The notes: generated by a model from the sequence alone, not told the origin. DNA of 64,000 nt from Scleromitrula shiraiana (GCA_028455995.1 JABELC010000009.1:744001-808000); one strand, 5' to 3'; numbered from the stretch's first letter, positions 10,501-21,828 are shown. Program-made: numbers and translations.

Positions 10501-13477
10501 TGGAACAATTTGAAGAGGAATACAATCAGAGAACTGACAAGGATGAAGAGCACAAAGAAGGAGAGGAGAGATACGAACTTGTTCACTGGGCAAGGCATCT
10601 TAGAGCTGCAGAAATAGCTTGGTCGGAGCAGGAACGACTCGAAGAACAAGATAGATGGACGGTCCTGTACGATGCTGTTGAAAAGTTCTTGAACCCTTAC
10701 AGCCGAACATTCAAAAGTTGGGTTAGGAGAATCTCTCCTTGGAACTCGATGGGTTTTGTTGACCCTTTACACATTGCTGCATATTATGGCCTGGTTGGGC
10801 TGATGAAGCGCCATGCCAAAAACAACCATCTCAATATCTGGACCAGAAATGGATTGAGCGCACTTCACCTAGCTTGTCACGGCGATGGAAATTTTCTCGG
10901 TGTAGAGCTCCTTTTACCAGATGCAGTAAACATCAACCGCCAAGCTGGAAATTATTTGGAAACCCCGCTTCAACTCGCTGTGAAGTCTAATGCAAGTGTC
11001 CAGCTTGTCGAAAAGCTTGTAATTGCGGGTGCGGACCCTCGTATACCTAACTATGTTGGATTAACTTGTCTTCACGCTGCTGCTGCGAATGGCCAAACAG
11101 ACGTAACCGAATTGTTGCTGAAGTACGGAGCCGATGCCAACGCGAAAGATGATGAAGGTGAAACACCTTTGCACTGGGCATGCAAGCAAGTGAATACACC
11201 ACTGGAACTAATTGAGTCGTTAATGAGAAATTCGGATGTAAATGTACTGGATAATGACAATCAAACCCCAATTTACGAAGCTTGTCTGTCCGGAAATTTC
11301 GCGGCTATAGATATGTTACTCGAGAATTCTGCAGAGGTCAATTTCATCGACAAGTTTGGAAATACTGCTCTCCACGCTGCCTTGGGATGGTGTCAAATAG
11401 CCACCAAGAGTAATTTAAGAATCGCTGAACTTCTTATCCGACACGGGGGTGATATTTCAATTACAGACGGTAGATCACGCGACCTGGTAGCCCGAGCTGT
11501 CGCACTGAACGATGTAGAAATTCTTGGATTTTTGCTTGAGTGCTGGAAGAAAAAAGATCCGCAAGGGAGTTTTCTCTTGAATCACGATATTAACATTCTG
11601 ACACCACTTCATCGTGCTGCCGCACAAGGTCACAATGAAGTTGTCCAAATGCTATTGAATACAGGAGACGACTCATTAGTAGCAATGCTTTGTAAACAAA
11701 CCGGTATTTATGGCTCTACGGCTCTTCATCTTGCTGTGAGAAACGGCCATGAAGAAGTTGTTAAGACCCTTCTAAACACTAAGGATTCCGAAGAGATGTT
11801 TCTTAGAATCGATCAAAATGGTGCTACACCCATGCACTGTGCTGCCAGCAAAGGAAATATTGGTATAATTAAAATCCTCTGGGAGCATGGCGATTCTTCA
11901 ACGATCTTTATGTTTGATAAAGATGGCGCTACACCTTTACATCTTGCAGCTCGCGAAGGCAATGTAGATGTTGTGGACCTCCTGCTCAGTCTTGGTGCGG
12001 ACTTTTTCTCGAAGGATATTTCAGGTAGAACACCGTTAAAATTGGCATTGATGCAGTGGGAAGACAAGTTCTATTATGATATCGAGCTTAGAGATAAGCT
12101 TGAAATCACGGTCAAATTACTAATGTCCAAGTTTTTCGAGTTTGAACTACCTTCGATCGACATACATGACCGATTAGATCTTATCCATTTCGCGATAGAG
12201 AAATGTAATGTTAACATATGCCGTGCCATCAACAACGATCTACTTAACGAAAAAGACTCTCATGGCTGGACTTCTATATTGCTTGCTGTTCAACTCCAAC
12301 GACGAGGGATAATACAGTTGTTATCTCCGTATGATACTCAAAATCTAATTGGTAAACTCGGAGAGAGAAGAACCTCACAGGTTTTATTTGGTCATGCTCC
12401 GACAAAGTGGAGCCCAACAGGCAAATGCTCCACCCTTGTAATCGCGGAAAACGGTCTAGAGGTTTCCTGCGAAGGTAACAATTGAAATTCATGATCATAG
12501 TTTGAACTCAATTTCTGATTTTATATTTAGGTGATGGTGAGGATGTTGCGAGTATCTTGCGGGCAAACCATCCGATCCCAGCTGGCAGTGAAAGGTACTA
12601 TTATGAGATTACTGTGCTTGAAACATCTAAGAAGAACCAGTAAGTTTTGTTTGGCTCTGAACTATTTAAACTGACACGGATGTAGAATCCTCAATCTTGG
12701 GGTCGCCACTAGAGATATCCGTTTTTGGGAGATTCCTAGTTGGTACGATGGAATAATCCAATACGATATAGATATTGACGAACGAATTTATCGGTTCCGC
12801 GATATAGTAGAGGTTGAAGAAGCTGAGCAATCACCGTATCTTGCTAGGGATATAATAGGGTGTGGAATTGACTTCAGGGCACAGAAAATCTTTTACACCA
12901 AGAATGGAAAGTTTCTAAGTATGTTAAGGTTCCATCCATAATTCCAGAATCATGCTAATTCATATGTTTTTAAGAAAGCAAATCCACAAAGGTGACTAGA
13001 CGTTTGTTTCCATGCATTCGAATGGGAGGTGAGCAGATGAAAATTAGGGTCAATTTCGAGCAGGAGCCATTCGCGTATCAGCATTGGCCGTATAATGAGA
13101 TCATGATTGATTACCCAATGCGGAGTCCGGACGATCGAAAGGAAGTGATGATTGAATCCTCAATTAACAACGGGGTCGAGATGACAACAACTATCGAAAA
13201 CCACGCGCAAAGTTCTACAAAGAAAATAGAATCACAGGTGCACGATGCTCAAAAACAAGTGATTCTTGAGTCAGGATATTGTCATCAAGGAACTAGCGAA
13301 GCAGTAACTGAGGCCCAAAATTTCTGTCAGACAGTCAAGGACGATGTAGGCAGTGCCGTGGGAAAAGCCGATCCTGCTGTGAGAACTGCCACTACTTATG
13401 AATCGGCAAAAGTTCGTCGTGATCCCAGGAAACGAAATAGACTTTTGTCTCGCCTAGTTCAGAAAATCAAGTCTTGA
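7539..13477 (+). CDS. NLR-type receptor: N-terminal domain, NACHT, ankyrin repeats, SPRY
   Basis: Seven exons (7539-8042, 8110-8350, 8408-9565, 9610-12474, 12531-12639, 12686-12918, 12975-13477) with 44-67 bp introns restore one frame of 1870 residues. Residues 1 to about 300 form a helical N-terminal region with the YAPETVSLVWAGFRF signature common before fungal NACHT modules. The NACHT ATPase follows: Walker A GQGGVGKS at about 389-396, Walker B VILDALDEC at about 527-535 and a sensor-like LIASRP. Next come a winged-helix-like stretch (EPRDRQILVVALRWL), a very acidic linker (about 878-965) and about 13 ankyrin repeats (about 1015-1455, TPLHLA-type). A SPRY domain (about 1605-1735) has YYYEITVLE, GCGIDFRAQKIFYTKNGKF and VNFEQEPFAY. 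A charged, probably helical tail ends the protein. Such STAND receptors act in non-self recognition and cell death. The specific ligand and the role of SPRY here are unknown. No lesion was found. Confidence 0.9.
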
Positions 13478-13793
13478 TATTTCTGATATGCAACAGACTA
13501 ACTCAAAGACAAGTTTAAGAGTTATCTATTGTTGACCAAAAGCTATTATGTTGACAGACGAAGTGAAATTTTCTTCTCTTAATCTTCAGAAGACGTTCAA
13601 AGAAAACATATTGGTTGTTTGAAAAGGGGGGTGAAAGGATTTTAATTCGAAGCAATTTCATTTACAGAATTTGAAGACCAGAAACACAGTGCCGATGTAT
13701 ATACACCACATGTAAATAAATCAAAGAACTATGAGCCTTATAGAAATTCTGCCATAAGCCCGTATACATTATAACCGTAAAACCTAGATCTCC
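13478..13793. other. Convergent 3' intergenic space
   Basis: About 316 bp separate the NLR stop from the stop of the HET-domain pseudogene on the other strand. It holds only 3' ends; no gene or repeat is seen. Confidence 0.5.
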
Positions 13794-15640
13794 TCAAGCC
13801 AAGAGGATATAAATTGTTGCGGCATCCAATTTAACATAGAACTGTTCATCCCATCCATCAAATGTAGATAAAGCGTTGATGTGGCGTATTTTATCGTCCA
13901 GATAGAAATCGCACGTGAGCAAAGCTGTGCCAAAAACCTGTCCCATCCTGTCCGAGACATTTCGCACGATACGTGCTCTCTCGACTCCAGAAATCCAGCA
14001 GATTAAATCTCCCGACTGGGCTAGACTTGACGCGAGTCCCATCTTCCAAGGTGTCACCGGACGGGCGCAATCTTTAACCAGAAATAGACGTGAATTTTCA
14101 GCAGGAGATGTAGTATTGTTCAGAGATGTACGCTTCATTTGAGGCAGAGCAGTGTATTCGGATTTCTTTTCTACAACTATTTTCCGATAGCATTCGGCTA
14201 GCCAAAAGGTATCCCAACGAACATTGCTAACTTGACTGAAACAAACTGATGCAAGGTGAGCTTCATCAGATTCTATAATAGATCGCATCAGTGTGTCGTT
14301 TTCACGGTGTGCTTCCCCAAGTTCTTTTTGAAATTCTTGTTGAATCTTAGCGGCCCACTGATCAGCTTTGCGCACGCTTGAAATGATTTCCATAGTCGAT
14401 GGGCCAATAGCAGTGACGCAACCGACGATATAGACTTTTAGTTGAAAAAGTCGAGAACTGTCTGGATTTAATATAGGACGCGTCGAGGTAGGCTGTGATT
14501 CATATTGTTGCAAGGCTTGTTTGATGGGTCCAAGGTCAGCCCCAATAAGTAGACTTTTAACAAGCCCTCCAAAAGGGATGATATCGGACTCTGGAAGCAG
14601 CCCTCGACGATTCATGGATTCCATTGTATCCGTCCAGACGTTCATTAGAGACTTTCTATAGTCCAGAGGAAACCCATTAGCATCAGCTGCTAAGCCAACT
14701 AATCCATACACCTTATCTCTTGGCTTTTTGCATGACGCTTCTTTGTGGTCAAGTAGAAGCTTGCAAAGAGTATGACTACCAGAATATTTCTCCTGTAGAA
14801 GTTGACGTAGACTCAACGGGCCCTCACAAGGACTGTTGTGTAGAGTTACTATGTCAATGAATGCATTCTAATCGACGGTTTGATCACCAAAACAAACAGA
14901 TATCTGCCGTGCGCGTCCAATTTCTTGGATTATCCATAGCCTATTCCAATACTCATCAGCGCGTAGCTTTTCCACTAGCTCATGCTCCTCATTTGTTATC
15001 TTTACAGGTCCATTTTTGGTCGCCCCCAAAGCCAATATTCCTGACTTTTTTACTGATTGAACGGTAGTCTCTGAGACAACTTCTGATGTCTGCGATGTAT
15101 TTTGATCTTTGTCTTGAGAGGCAGTCCCATCAGTTTGAGTCTTGGTGGACTGCTTGTACTTCAAGTACTTCTTTCCTAACCATGCAACAACGGCGTCGGC
15201 CCTGAAGTATATCCATTTCATCATCGGCAATTGCCTGTTACGTTCTGGAATATCTTGTTGGTTAATGGAATGCAAAGAGCATCAATCCAGAATAACAGCT
15301 TGTTGCCCGATCTTTGAAGATAGTACAAAGCATCCCAAAGATTTTGCCCGACATGAAACTCATTCCCATTAAGATGAATCATTTTTTTCACTGCCTCATC
15401 TCCCCATCTATATGACAGTGCGTTGTATTTTTGTCGTTCAGCGAATTTAGCATTCATCAATGTACACGATAGTAGATCCCCATTATCCTTAGCCGGCTCT
15501 ATTGATACGAGCCAAAAAGAGTCTACATCTGAGTCTCAATCCAGTGGTTCATACTCGAACGCTTTCGAGAGTCGGGATTTACTATCAACAATTGATACGG
15601 AATCTCTATTTGTTCGCTGCCGTGCTTGGTTCGCGGCCAT
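13794..15640 (-). pseudogene. HET-domain (heterokaryon incompatibility) gene, inactivated
   Basis: All three HET boxes are readable: YNALSYRWGD, the WIDALC...NQQDIPERNRQ block followed by MMKWIYFRADAVVAWLG, and EYWNRLWIIQEIGRARQ. The C-terminal portion (from KPRDKVYGLVGLA) runs open to the stop at 13794. Reading from an ATG at 15640, three lesions interrupt it. TGA at 15538-15536 follows FEYEPLD, the usual N-terminal HET motif. A frameshift lies within about 15263-15273, in the DALCINQ motif. TAG at 14870-14868 sits where the family has Trp (TIDWDAF-like), which fits TGG to TAG. No intron of reasonable length removes these. HET proteins trigger cell death after allorecognition. A shorter start at 15457 would bypass the first stop but not the other lesions. 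Confidence 0.85.
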
Positions 15641-16208
15641 GGTATATGTGAAAGTGTCTGCTCTGATATCCTATCAGAAAAAGCAGTGTTGGAAAGCAGA
15701 TCTTCCTAAGCTGTTATAATAAATCCCCAAGTTTGCTGCGCCGCCCGAGTAGCATGGGGTAATGAAACCATAGCGGCTAGGTAAGCCGGGTACAACCTTG
15801 GAAGTTGTTAAACATGTCCCCTCTAAGTCCATCTCCTTCCTTTTGGAATTTATGAATGTGAATTTAATATGATTAAGTTTCATCAATCGAACCCATGGTA
15901 CCAATCAACACTTGAATCGAAACACTAATCTAAGTGGTTGGGAAAAGCCGTACCAAGATCAGGGCCAGTGGAATAATGATCTAGTGTTTTCAATGAGTAG
16001 AATGGGTACCCAAGGGTTGGGGGCGGAGCGGGTTGCCAAAAATGTAAAGTCCGCACCTTGGGCCGCGGGTTGCACTTTGGACGGTTGAAGACAGCAATTG
16101 TGAATTCATACCACTAAACCACAAACGCTTCAATCCTCTGACCTGTCCCCGATTCAATACTAGACAACACTGTATATATAATCTAAAAAGCAGATGCTAA
16201 TATATCAA
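15641..16208. other. Region between HET pseudogene and tRNA
   Basis: It holds the former upstream region of the HET gene and, at 16109-16130, an inverted fragment of the neighbouring tRNA. Small open frames on either strand have no domain signal. Confidence 0.45.
16109..16130 (-). repeat. Inverted 22-bp copy of the tRNA-Gly 5' end
   Basis: The minus strand here is identical over 22 bases to 16207-16228, the first 20 bases of the tRNA plus two upstream bases. The two copies face away from each other, separated by 76 bp. Beyond these bases the similarity stops abruptly, so this is a truncated remnant and not a second functional tRNA gene. Confidence 0.75.
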
Positions 16209-16310
16209 GCGTTTGTGGTTTAGTGGTAAAATCCATCGTTGCCAATTGATACATTTCATCAATGAATCAACAACATCGATGGGCCCCGGGTTCGATTCCC
16301 GGCGAACGCA
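16209..16310 (+). tRNA. tRNA-Gly (anticodon GCC) with intron
   Basis: A full cloverleaf can be drawn. The acceptor stem GCGTTTG pairs with CGAACGC (one G-U pair), followed by discriminator A. The D arm is GTTT-AGTGGTA-AAAT. The anticodon stem is CATCG/CGATG with loop TTGCCA, interrupted by an intron of about 31 nt immediately 3' of position 37. The T arm is CCGGG-TTCGATT-CCCGG. The A box (TGGTTTAGTGG) and B box (GGTTCGATTCC) are intact. A T-rich run just after 16310 (TCTTTTGTTTTTG) suits RNA polymerase III termination. The anticodon GCC reads Gly codons GGC/GGT. Confidence 0.92.
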
Positions 16311-16885
16311 AAATCTTTTGTTTTTGATAGATACTATTTATTCGCATTCGACACGTTGTCGTCGTCGTCGTCGTCGTCAATTTTTGAGAGAATTGGAATT
16401 TATATCAATTTTGTTGGTGGATATTGTTTTGAGGGGTTCAATTTTAGCGCGCCTTACCTGACATGGATTAAAACTCTTAGCCCCTCCAACTCCCTGTGCA
16501 TTTTCCTTCCCCCATCATTTTTTCTCCAGTTTCATCCATGTATTATTCATTGATAGATGAGTTAATTCGGTATCGAATTTATTCCTTTTATTGTTCCATA
16601 TGAATATGACTTTAAAAAATGCTTCTCAATTGATGTTTGGAATCCGACCACGAACATGTATTGGTAGGTAGGTGGTATACACATTTCAATCTGTAGGTGC
16701 TAATAGTAGTACCCGACTAGACCAAGGAAAGGAAGTACCTATTGGTGACGTCGATGTAAATAAAGTCTATACAACTTCACATTTCTTCAACCATCAATCT
16801 TCAATTTCAACCTCGATACTTCATTTATATTTCACAATTGAATGCCATTCTACTATGACTTGAAGGATATTGACATATAGTTATA
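16311..16885. other. Intergenic, upstream of INP54-like gene
   Basis: Contains the Pol III stop of the tRNA, a GTC trinucleotide run at about 16357-16378, and the probable promoter/5' leader of the phosphatase gene. No further gene is seen. Confidence 0.5.
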
Positions 16886-18217
16886 ATGGCAAGCAGCTCT
16901 AAAATCAATGCTTTAAGCCTCTACATCTTAACACTCAATTGTGGCCTCAAACCTATCAACACCGATTTATTTTCCTCTCAACTCTTCGATGGTTTGAATA
17001 ATGGTCAACTACCCGATATTTTGGTTCTCTCTCTGCAAGAAATAGCACCATTATCACACTCTCTTATTGGTGGAAATTTCCTCATTCCATATTGGTCTCG
17101 ATTCCATGATGCCGTCAACAAAGCTTCAAGGAAGGTTTCCAACAATGATACAACCTATACCTTAACACGTTCTCGAAATATCTGCACGACTGGAATTATG
17201 ATATTTGTTCGAGACCCAGAACTCATACGAGATACAGAAGGCGCAGAGGTCGGAGTTGGGTTGTGGGAAATGGGGTATAAAGGCGCGGTCGGTGTACGAT
17301 TTACATATGGGAGAGGAAATTCTGCCACTGAATTAACATTCGTGGCGGCACATTTGGCAGCTATGGAAGAGGAATTGGAAAGACGAAACGAGGATTGGAA
17401 GAATATTGCTCGTAAATTGGTATTTTCTTCTTCAACCAGAACCTCGAGTCAAAGTGAAGAAGATAGACCTTTACTGTCGATTTCACCTCAAGATGCATCG
17501 ATTTACAAACAAACGTCTCACTTATTCGTCGCTGGAGACCTGAATTATCGAACTTCCACTATGTCCCCAGCTCCAAATGATCATATTGATAAATTTCCAC
17601 AACCAGAGGATGATGAATTTTCTCCAAATTCCTATCAGAACCTTTTGAAAATGGATCAACTACGTCAAGAACAAGCTCACAATCGAACTCTTCATGGTAT
17701 GATCGAGGCACCAATTAATTTTCCTCCAACATACAAATATAATTCCGAAGGTCCATTCATGAAATCAGACGCCGAACTCAATAAATGGAGTTGGGCAAAA
17801 CATAGATGGCCTAGTTGGTGTGACCGCATCTTATATCTAGGAATGCCAAATTGGGTTCAAAGGGAACAATCGAACGTTGAGATTCGTACGAATAAATACT
17901 CGGCTTTGCCTTTGATGCCTACTACGGATCATAGAGCTGTAGCATTGCACGTAGAGATTCCATTATGTCCAATTCCGGTGCCAGACGAGAATGAAGGCGT
18001 GGAACCTTTTGATCCGGATCCGAGACTTCATGTTCCATATACGATTGATGTGGATTGGAAGAGTAAGAGGGAGACAGCAAGAGTATTGGAGTTGGTTGTG
18101 GGGTGGACTCTGTATCTTTCTACTACAAAGGAGGGATTGAGTTTATCGGTTGCAATTGTTGTAGGGGTTGTTGGGGCGGTTTTTGTTTTGAAAGCAGTTA
18201 TGGGTTGGGGTTTATGA
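16886..18217 (+). CDS. INP54: Inositol polyphosphate 5-phosphatase, INP54-like, tail-anchored
   Basis: Intronless, 443 residues. It belongs to the endonuclease/exonuclease/phosphatase fold, inositol 5-phosphatase branch. Near the N-terminus are LNCG and ILVLSLQEIAP (metal-binding Glu). Then come FVAAHLAA (about 148-157), the AGDLNYR motif (about 215-221), PSWCDRILY (about 309-317) and TTDHRAVALHV (about 346-356). A hydrophobic segment at about 418-440 closes the protein, so it is probably inserted in a membrane by its tail. Yeast Inp54 hydrolyses PI(4,5)P2 and is tail-anchored in the ER; the same layout suggests orthology. The ATG at 16886 directly precedes the conserved core. The symbol is by family resemblance. 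Confidence 0.85.
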   Translation: MASSSKINALSLYILTLNCGLKPINTDLFSSQLFDGLNNGQLPDILVLSLQEIAPLSHSLIGGNFLIPYWSRFHDAVNKASRKVSNNDTTYTLTRSRNICTTGIMIFVRDPELIRDTEGAEVGVGLWEMGYKGAVGVRFTYGRGNSATELTFVAAHLAAMEEELERRNEDWKNIARKLVFSSSTRTSSQSEEDRPLLSISPQDASIYKQTSHLFVAGDLNYRTSTMSPAPNDHIDKFPQPEDDEFSPNSYQNLLKMDQLRQEQAHNRTLHGMIEAPINFPPTYKYNSEGPFMKSDAELNKWSWAKHRWPSWCDRILYLGMPNWVQREQSNVEIRTNKYSALPLMPTTDHRAVALHVEIPLCPIPVPDENEGVEPFDPDPRLHVPYTIDVDWKSKRETARVLELVVGWTLYLSTTKEGLSLSVAIVVGVVGAVFVLKAVMGWGL

Positions 18218-18655
18218 TGCAAAGGTACTTCTTAATATGACTTTTGGGTTATGATTGTTGTAGGGACCGATGGTTATGGTCTCATGGTGTTTCTGGCGGT
18301 ATATTATTACAGAGCATATGTATGCAGTAAATACAGTTTCCAAGATTCTACCAAGTAGTACTCTCATGGTAGACAGACTAATACAAGAAGATCAAAATTA
18401 AAATGAAAAGAATGGATTTCAAAGCCTGAATCTCTCTGTTTCAACGTCACTTCCTTTTTCTCTTCTTTCTCATTGATATAAGTGGTAGTTCCAAACTAAA
18501 AATTAGGTATGAAATCGAAAGATGAATCACCAAGTAGTGCCAAGCCCAAGTTGAGTTATTACCATCATCTCACCCCTTATCTACATTTGGACTCGCCTTT
18601 CATAAGTCTCATTCGTTCTCATTAATATTTACTCCACCTTACATCCACTAGCCAT

Positions 18656-18748
18656 CTATCCACTCTTTTCTCCAACATATAAACCCCAACACATCCCAAG
18701 AACAAGTCCACCAATAGCAATAAACACGCAGAAGTAATCATTATACAT
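18656..18748 (-). CDS. Possible 30-residue membrane micropeptide
   Basis: An ATG-started frame encodes a short protein of which about 17 consecutive residues are hydrophobic (VFIAIGGLVLGMCWGLY) and which ends in GEKSG. It might be a single-pass micropeptide or the last exon of a small gene on the minus strand. No family is recognised. The hydrophobic pattern could be chance, so confidence is low. Confidence 0.2.
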   Translation of the reverse strand: MYNDYFCVFIAIGGLVLGMCWGLYVGEKSG

Positions 18749-20767
18749 GTTGAGATAGCAAGGTAAAGAAGGGTGAGTGAGTGACAATTATGTGATGGAC
18801 GTATAGCTGATCAGGTTGGAGTTTTGTATCTACTAGAAAGGAGATGATAATGTTAGGATGGGTAGAGATGAGAGATAAATGACAGTAATTAAATGTTTTT
18901 ATCTTAAAAGACACCATGAACATACAATGGCATTAAGAAATTGCTTCCACTATCGAAGGATATACCTCTACCCTCCTTAAGAAGAATAATACTTCAACTT
19001 CTTCCAAAACCTGTCGAAGCCATTTTACATATGAAGTCAAAGACTCGAAAGTGAACGCAACCACAAATCAACCTATTGATTCATAAAACCTCAAGACGGA
19101 GTTTTTAACTTGGCTGCACGTTAGAGCGGGGCAGGGGAAGTGAATTACCGAATAGAAGTTGTATTTCTTTTTGTTTCAATTGCGGTCATGACTTGAAGTT
19201 TTGATCCGGTTTCGCTGGTGCATATCTAAGTAACTTAAGATGATTATCTTGAGATAGTGGATAAGTTGGTGAATCAATCATTTGGTGTAAATATGATACC
19301 CAGGTAGTTGAATCGGTTCTCGCATATAGAGTTATAGTCTGAAAATCTACTGAGTGATATGATTTCTCCGGTATTGAATATCATTTTGTACTCCAAGATT
19401 GCTAGTCCGGATGAGCCATCCACTAAATCGTTCGCTCGTCCATAAATTGGTCCTTTTCAATACATGTTTGGATAATGTAACATTGTAGATGTCCAGAATC
19501 GCATGTAATGATCCTATGAGGCCATACTTCAGCGAGCATGCCGGTTGAGGTGGCGTCAGCAAGGAGGGTAGTTGAAGATTACGAGGTGCTATTAGTATAG
19601 CTCCCTGGGATGGTTGAGGAATGTATTTGGGCATTGAATCGCTATCAACAGTTGACGAGTGACAATGATGTTCTCTTTGACGGTCAAGATAAATGCCAAT
19701 GGTAGTAGCAGAAGGTAGAACTGACAACAACTATAGTTTTGAGACTACATTTTTAGGTTGATCTATATTACCTCATAATAATGTGTAATGTAACCGCCAA
19801 AGCTTATAAAATCTGACTTTCTGATTTAGATGAGTTGTAATATGCCATTAATTTTGGGAAGACAATGCGCAAGGTCGAGTTTAAGCATCCGAACTGCATG
19901 GAGGGATTTGGAGCGGCGCCCATGGGTTGTAGTAGTGTGGTTGATTGGATATCTATAGTATATCTACAAATATTCACTTGAGAAAGTTAATAGAATCTCA
20001 TATCGTGCTAATAGACGCCCATTCACTAGCGAGTATGGTGGGGAATGCCTTCGAGTTGACTATTCTATCAGCATAAATACCACTAAATCAACATCAACAA
20101 ACCTTATGGGATTTCCTTAGCGCAGGGATTCTAGATTGAGGACGTCTCGGAAGAAATGGTATGGGCAGGCATGCATCTTTGAGTGTATAGTAGGTATGGA
20201 GATATATGATCTTGTAAGGTTGTACTTTATAGTTGAGGTTTGAAAGTCTGGCCGAAGGAACTCATTATCGTTTATGTCCAGTTCATTGCTGATCACAATT
20301 TTCCACTATCATAACTTCCGTTCACGGTCATTTTATCACTATTTCTATCTCATCCGATATATAATACCAACATAACACTGTCGAATATTCGTCATCGCCG
20401 TCGTTTATAATTCTATTGCATTGCCAAAATCTCAACATTCTTGTCAAGTTTTCATTAACCCAAACAAACATGCGGAAGTTGCTTGAAAAGACAAGTCGCA
20501 CAATAGCAAGGCAACTTATCAGTCATTCTCAATGCTCTTCTGGTACTGATAAATTTGGGCCACTCAGTCGATATCATTAAGGGAAGGGGGTGTTATATAT
20601 ACGGTTCAATGGCATGCCAGACTTTCACATAACCTCCAAGTCCGCTAATATAAAAACGGACACTAATTCACTCCATTTTCCATGGGAAGATATTTTGTTG
20701 ACGGGAACAGTTGAATCAGATAGATGTATCTGAATCATCATCGTAGATATAGGATTTAGAAAAATCA

Positions 20768-20968
20768 TTATCTGAAAAATTTGATTGCGGCTCCTTGATG
20801 CTGTGCAAACCTCACATACAGATTCGTTACTAACTGAGCCACTGCCGAGTAACTTGTAGGCACAGCATACAAAAGTCTCCGGGGCAAAACATATGTATGG
20901 GAAGGCTTTGAGCCGTTGACTGAAGAAATAGTCAGCAGTGTGTTTAGCAACACCGTGAGTACATGCAT
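20768..20968 (-). CDS. Possible small secreted protein (66 aa)
   Basis: The frame begins with ATG and a signal-peptide-like start (MHVLTVLLNTLLTISSVNG), followed by about 47 polar/basic residues without cysteines. No family is recognised. It could be a small secreted protein or a chance frame; nothing in the flanks decides. Confidence 0.2.
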   Translation of the reverse strand: MHVLTVLLNTLLTISSVNGSKPSHTYVLPRRLLYAVPTSYSAVAQLVTNLYVRFAQHQGAAIKFFR

Positions 20969-21209
20969 TGGAAGGCTTGAATGAGTAGCATAATTTTTGA
21001 GGGGAATTAATACAACCCGGGTGATGACATGATCAGGCTATTTTCTCAGTTGGGGGTATTTCCAAATCCCCTTCAAGGACTTGTGATCTGTTTCTCCTTT
21101 TCCTTCTCTTTTTCTCCGTTTTTTCTCCGTTTTTTCTTTACTGGTGTTTATCGGAGATTTGACTTAGACAGCGCTATCTTCTGTCATTCTCGTTCTTAAG
21201 CGCAAAATC

Positions 21210-21828
21210 ATGGCTTCAAACAAGTACCGTCATCCAAATTCAAGTTACTATGGGAAGAACTCTAATAGAGGTAACGCACAAACCCACGTGGGCCATAACG
21301 AGATTTGAAACTAGGGCATCGATCATCATCATCATCATCATCATCATTATCATCATTATCATCATTATCATCATCATTACACATATTATAATTGCAAATA
21401 TGAAAATTGCACATTCGTGGACAGTTGTGCTAGTCAAGTTAGTTCTATCGGTATTATGAATGATTTTTGCTAATCCTGATATCACTACAGTCTTGTGGCT
21501 CACGAGCACCGTCACTTCAGCTAATACAGGTGTTAGAGGACAAAGTATAGGTGATAAATCAACATCAACCAATACAGTTCCACTTCTAGAAGCCAAACCA
21601 AGTTCGGATCAAACCACCGATTCTCTTTTTGCACAACTCTACAGGGAAGGAAAATGTCTCATTGAGAAATCGCAAAAGACTTCATCCACCAGATCGTTCT
21701 TGGGGGATTGCGGATGCGAGAAATGTATACCGACAATTTCCCAAGAGCTTCTGAGATTCGCTCGTTCAGGGTTGAGTTTCTTTAATGCTGCCGAAACTTC
21801 ATCAGCATGCGTTCCCAAATGGTGCTAA
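21210..21828 (+). CDS. Candidate two-exon gene of unknown function
   Basis: An ATG at 21210 follows a pyrimidine-rich promoter-like tract. Exon 1 (21210-21270) can be joined to exon 2 (21491-21828) through a 220-bp intron with GTAACG donor, TGCTAATC branch point and CACTACAG acceptor, giving 132 residues in frame. The intron contains an ATC microsatellite (about 21322-21378). The protein is Ser/Thr-rich, with Cys pairs near the end (DCGCEKC). I recognise no domain. The stop TAA is followed at once by TGA, and the same frame then stays open to 22068, which suggests the gene may once have been about 80 residues longer. Confidence 0.4.

Larger units (their letters stand above)
18218..21209. other. 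3-kb intergenic stretch without a sure gene
   Basis: Several small frames exist (18656-18748 minus, 19347-19730 minus, 20768-20968 minus) but none has a recognisable domain. A pyrimidine-rich tract at about 21090-21150 resembles a fungal core promoter and precedes the candidate gene at 21210. Confidence 0.45.

Noticed and set aside
19347..19730. 127-residue minus-strand frame
   Set aside because: No ATG at the start, no recognised family; could be an exon but nothing supports it.
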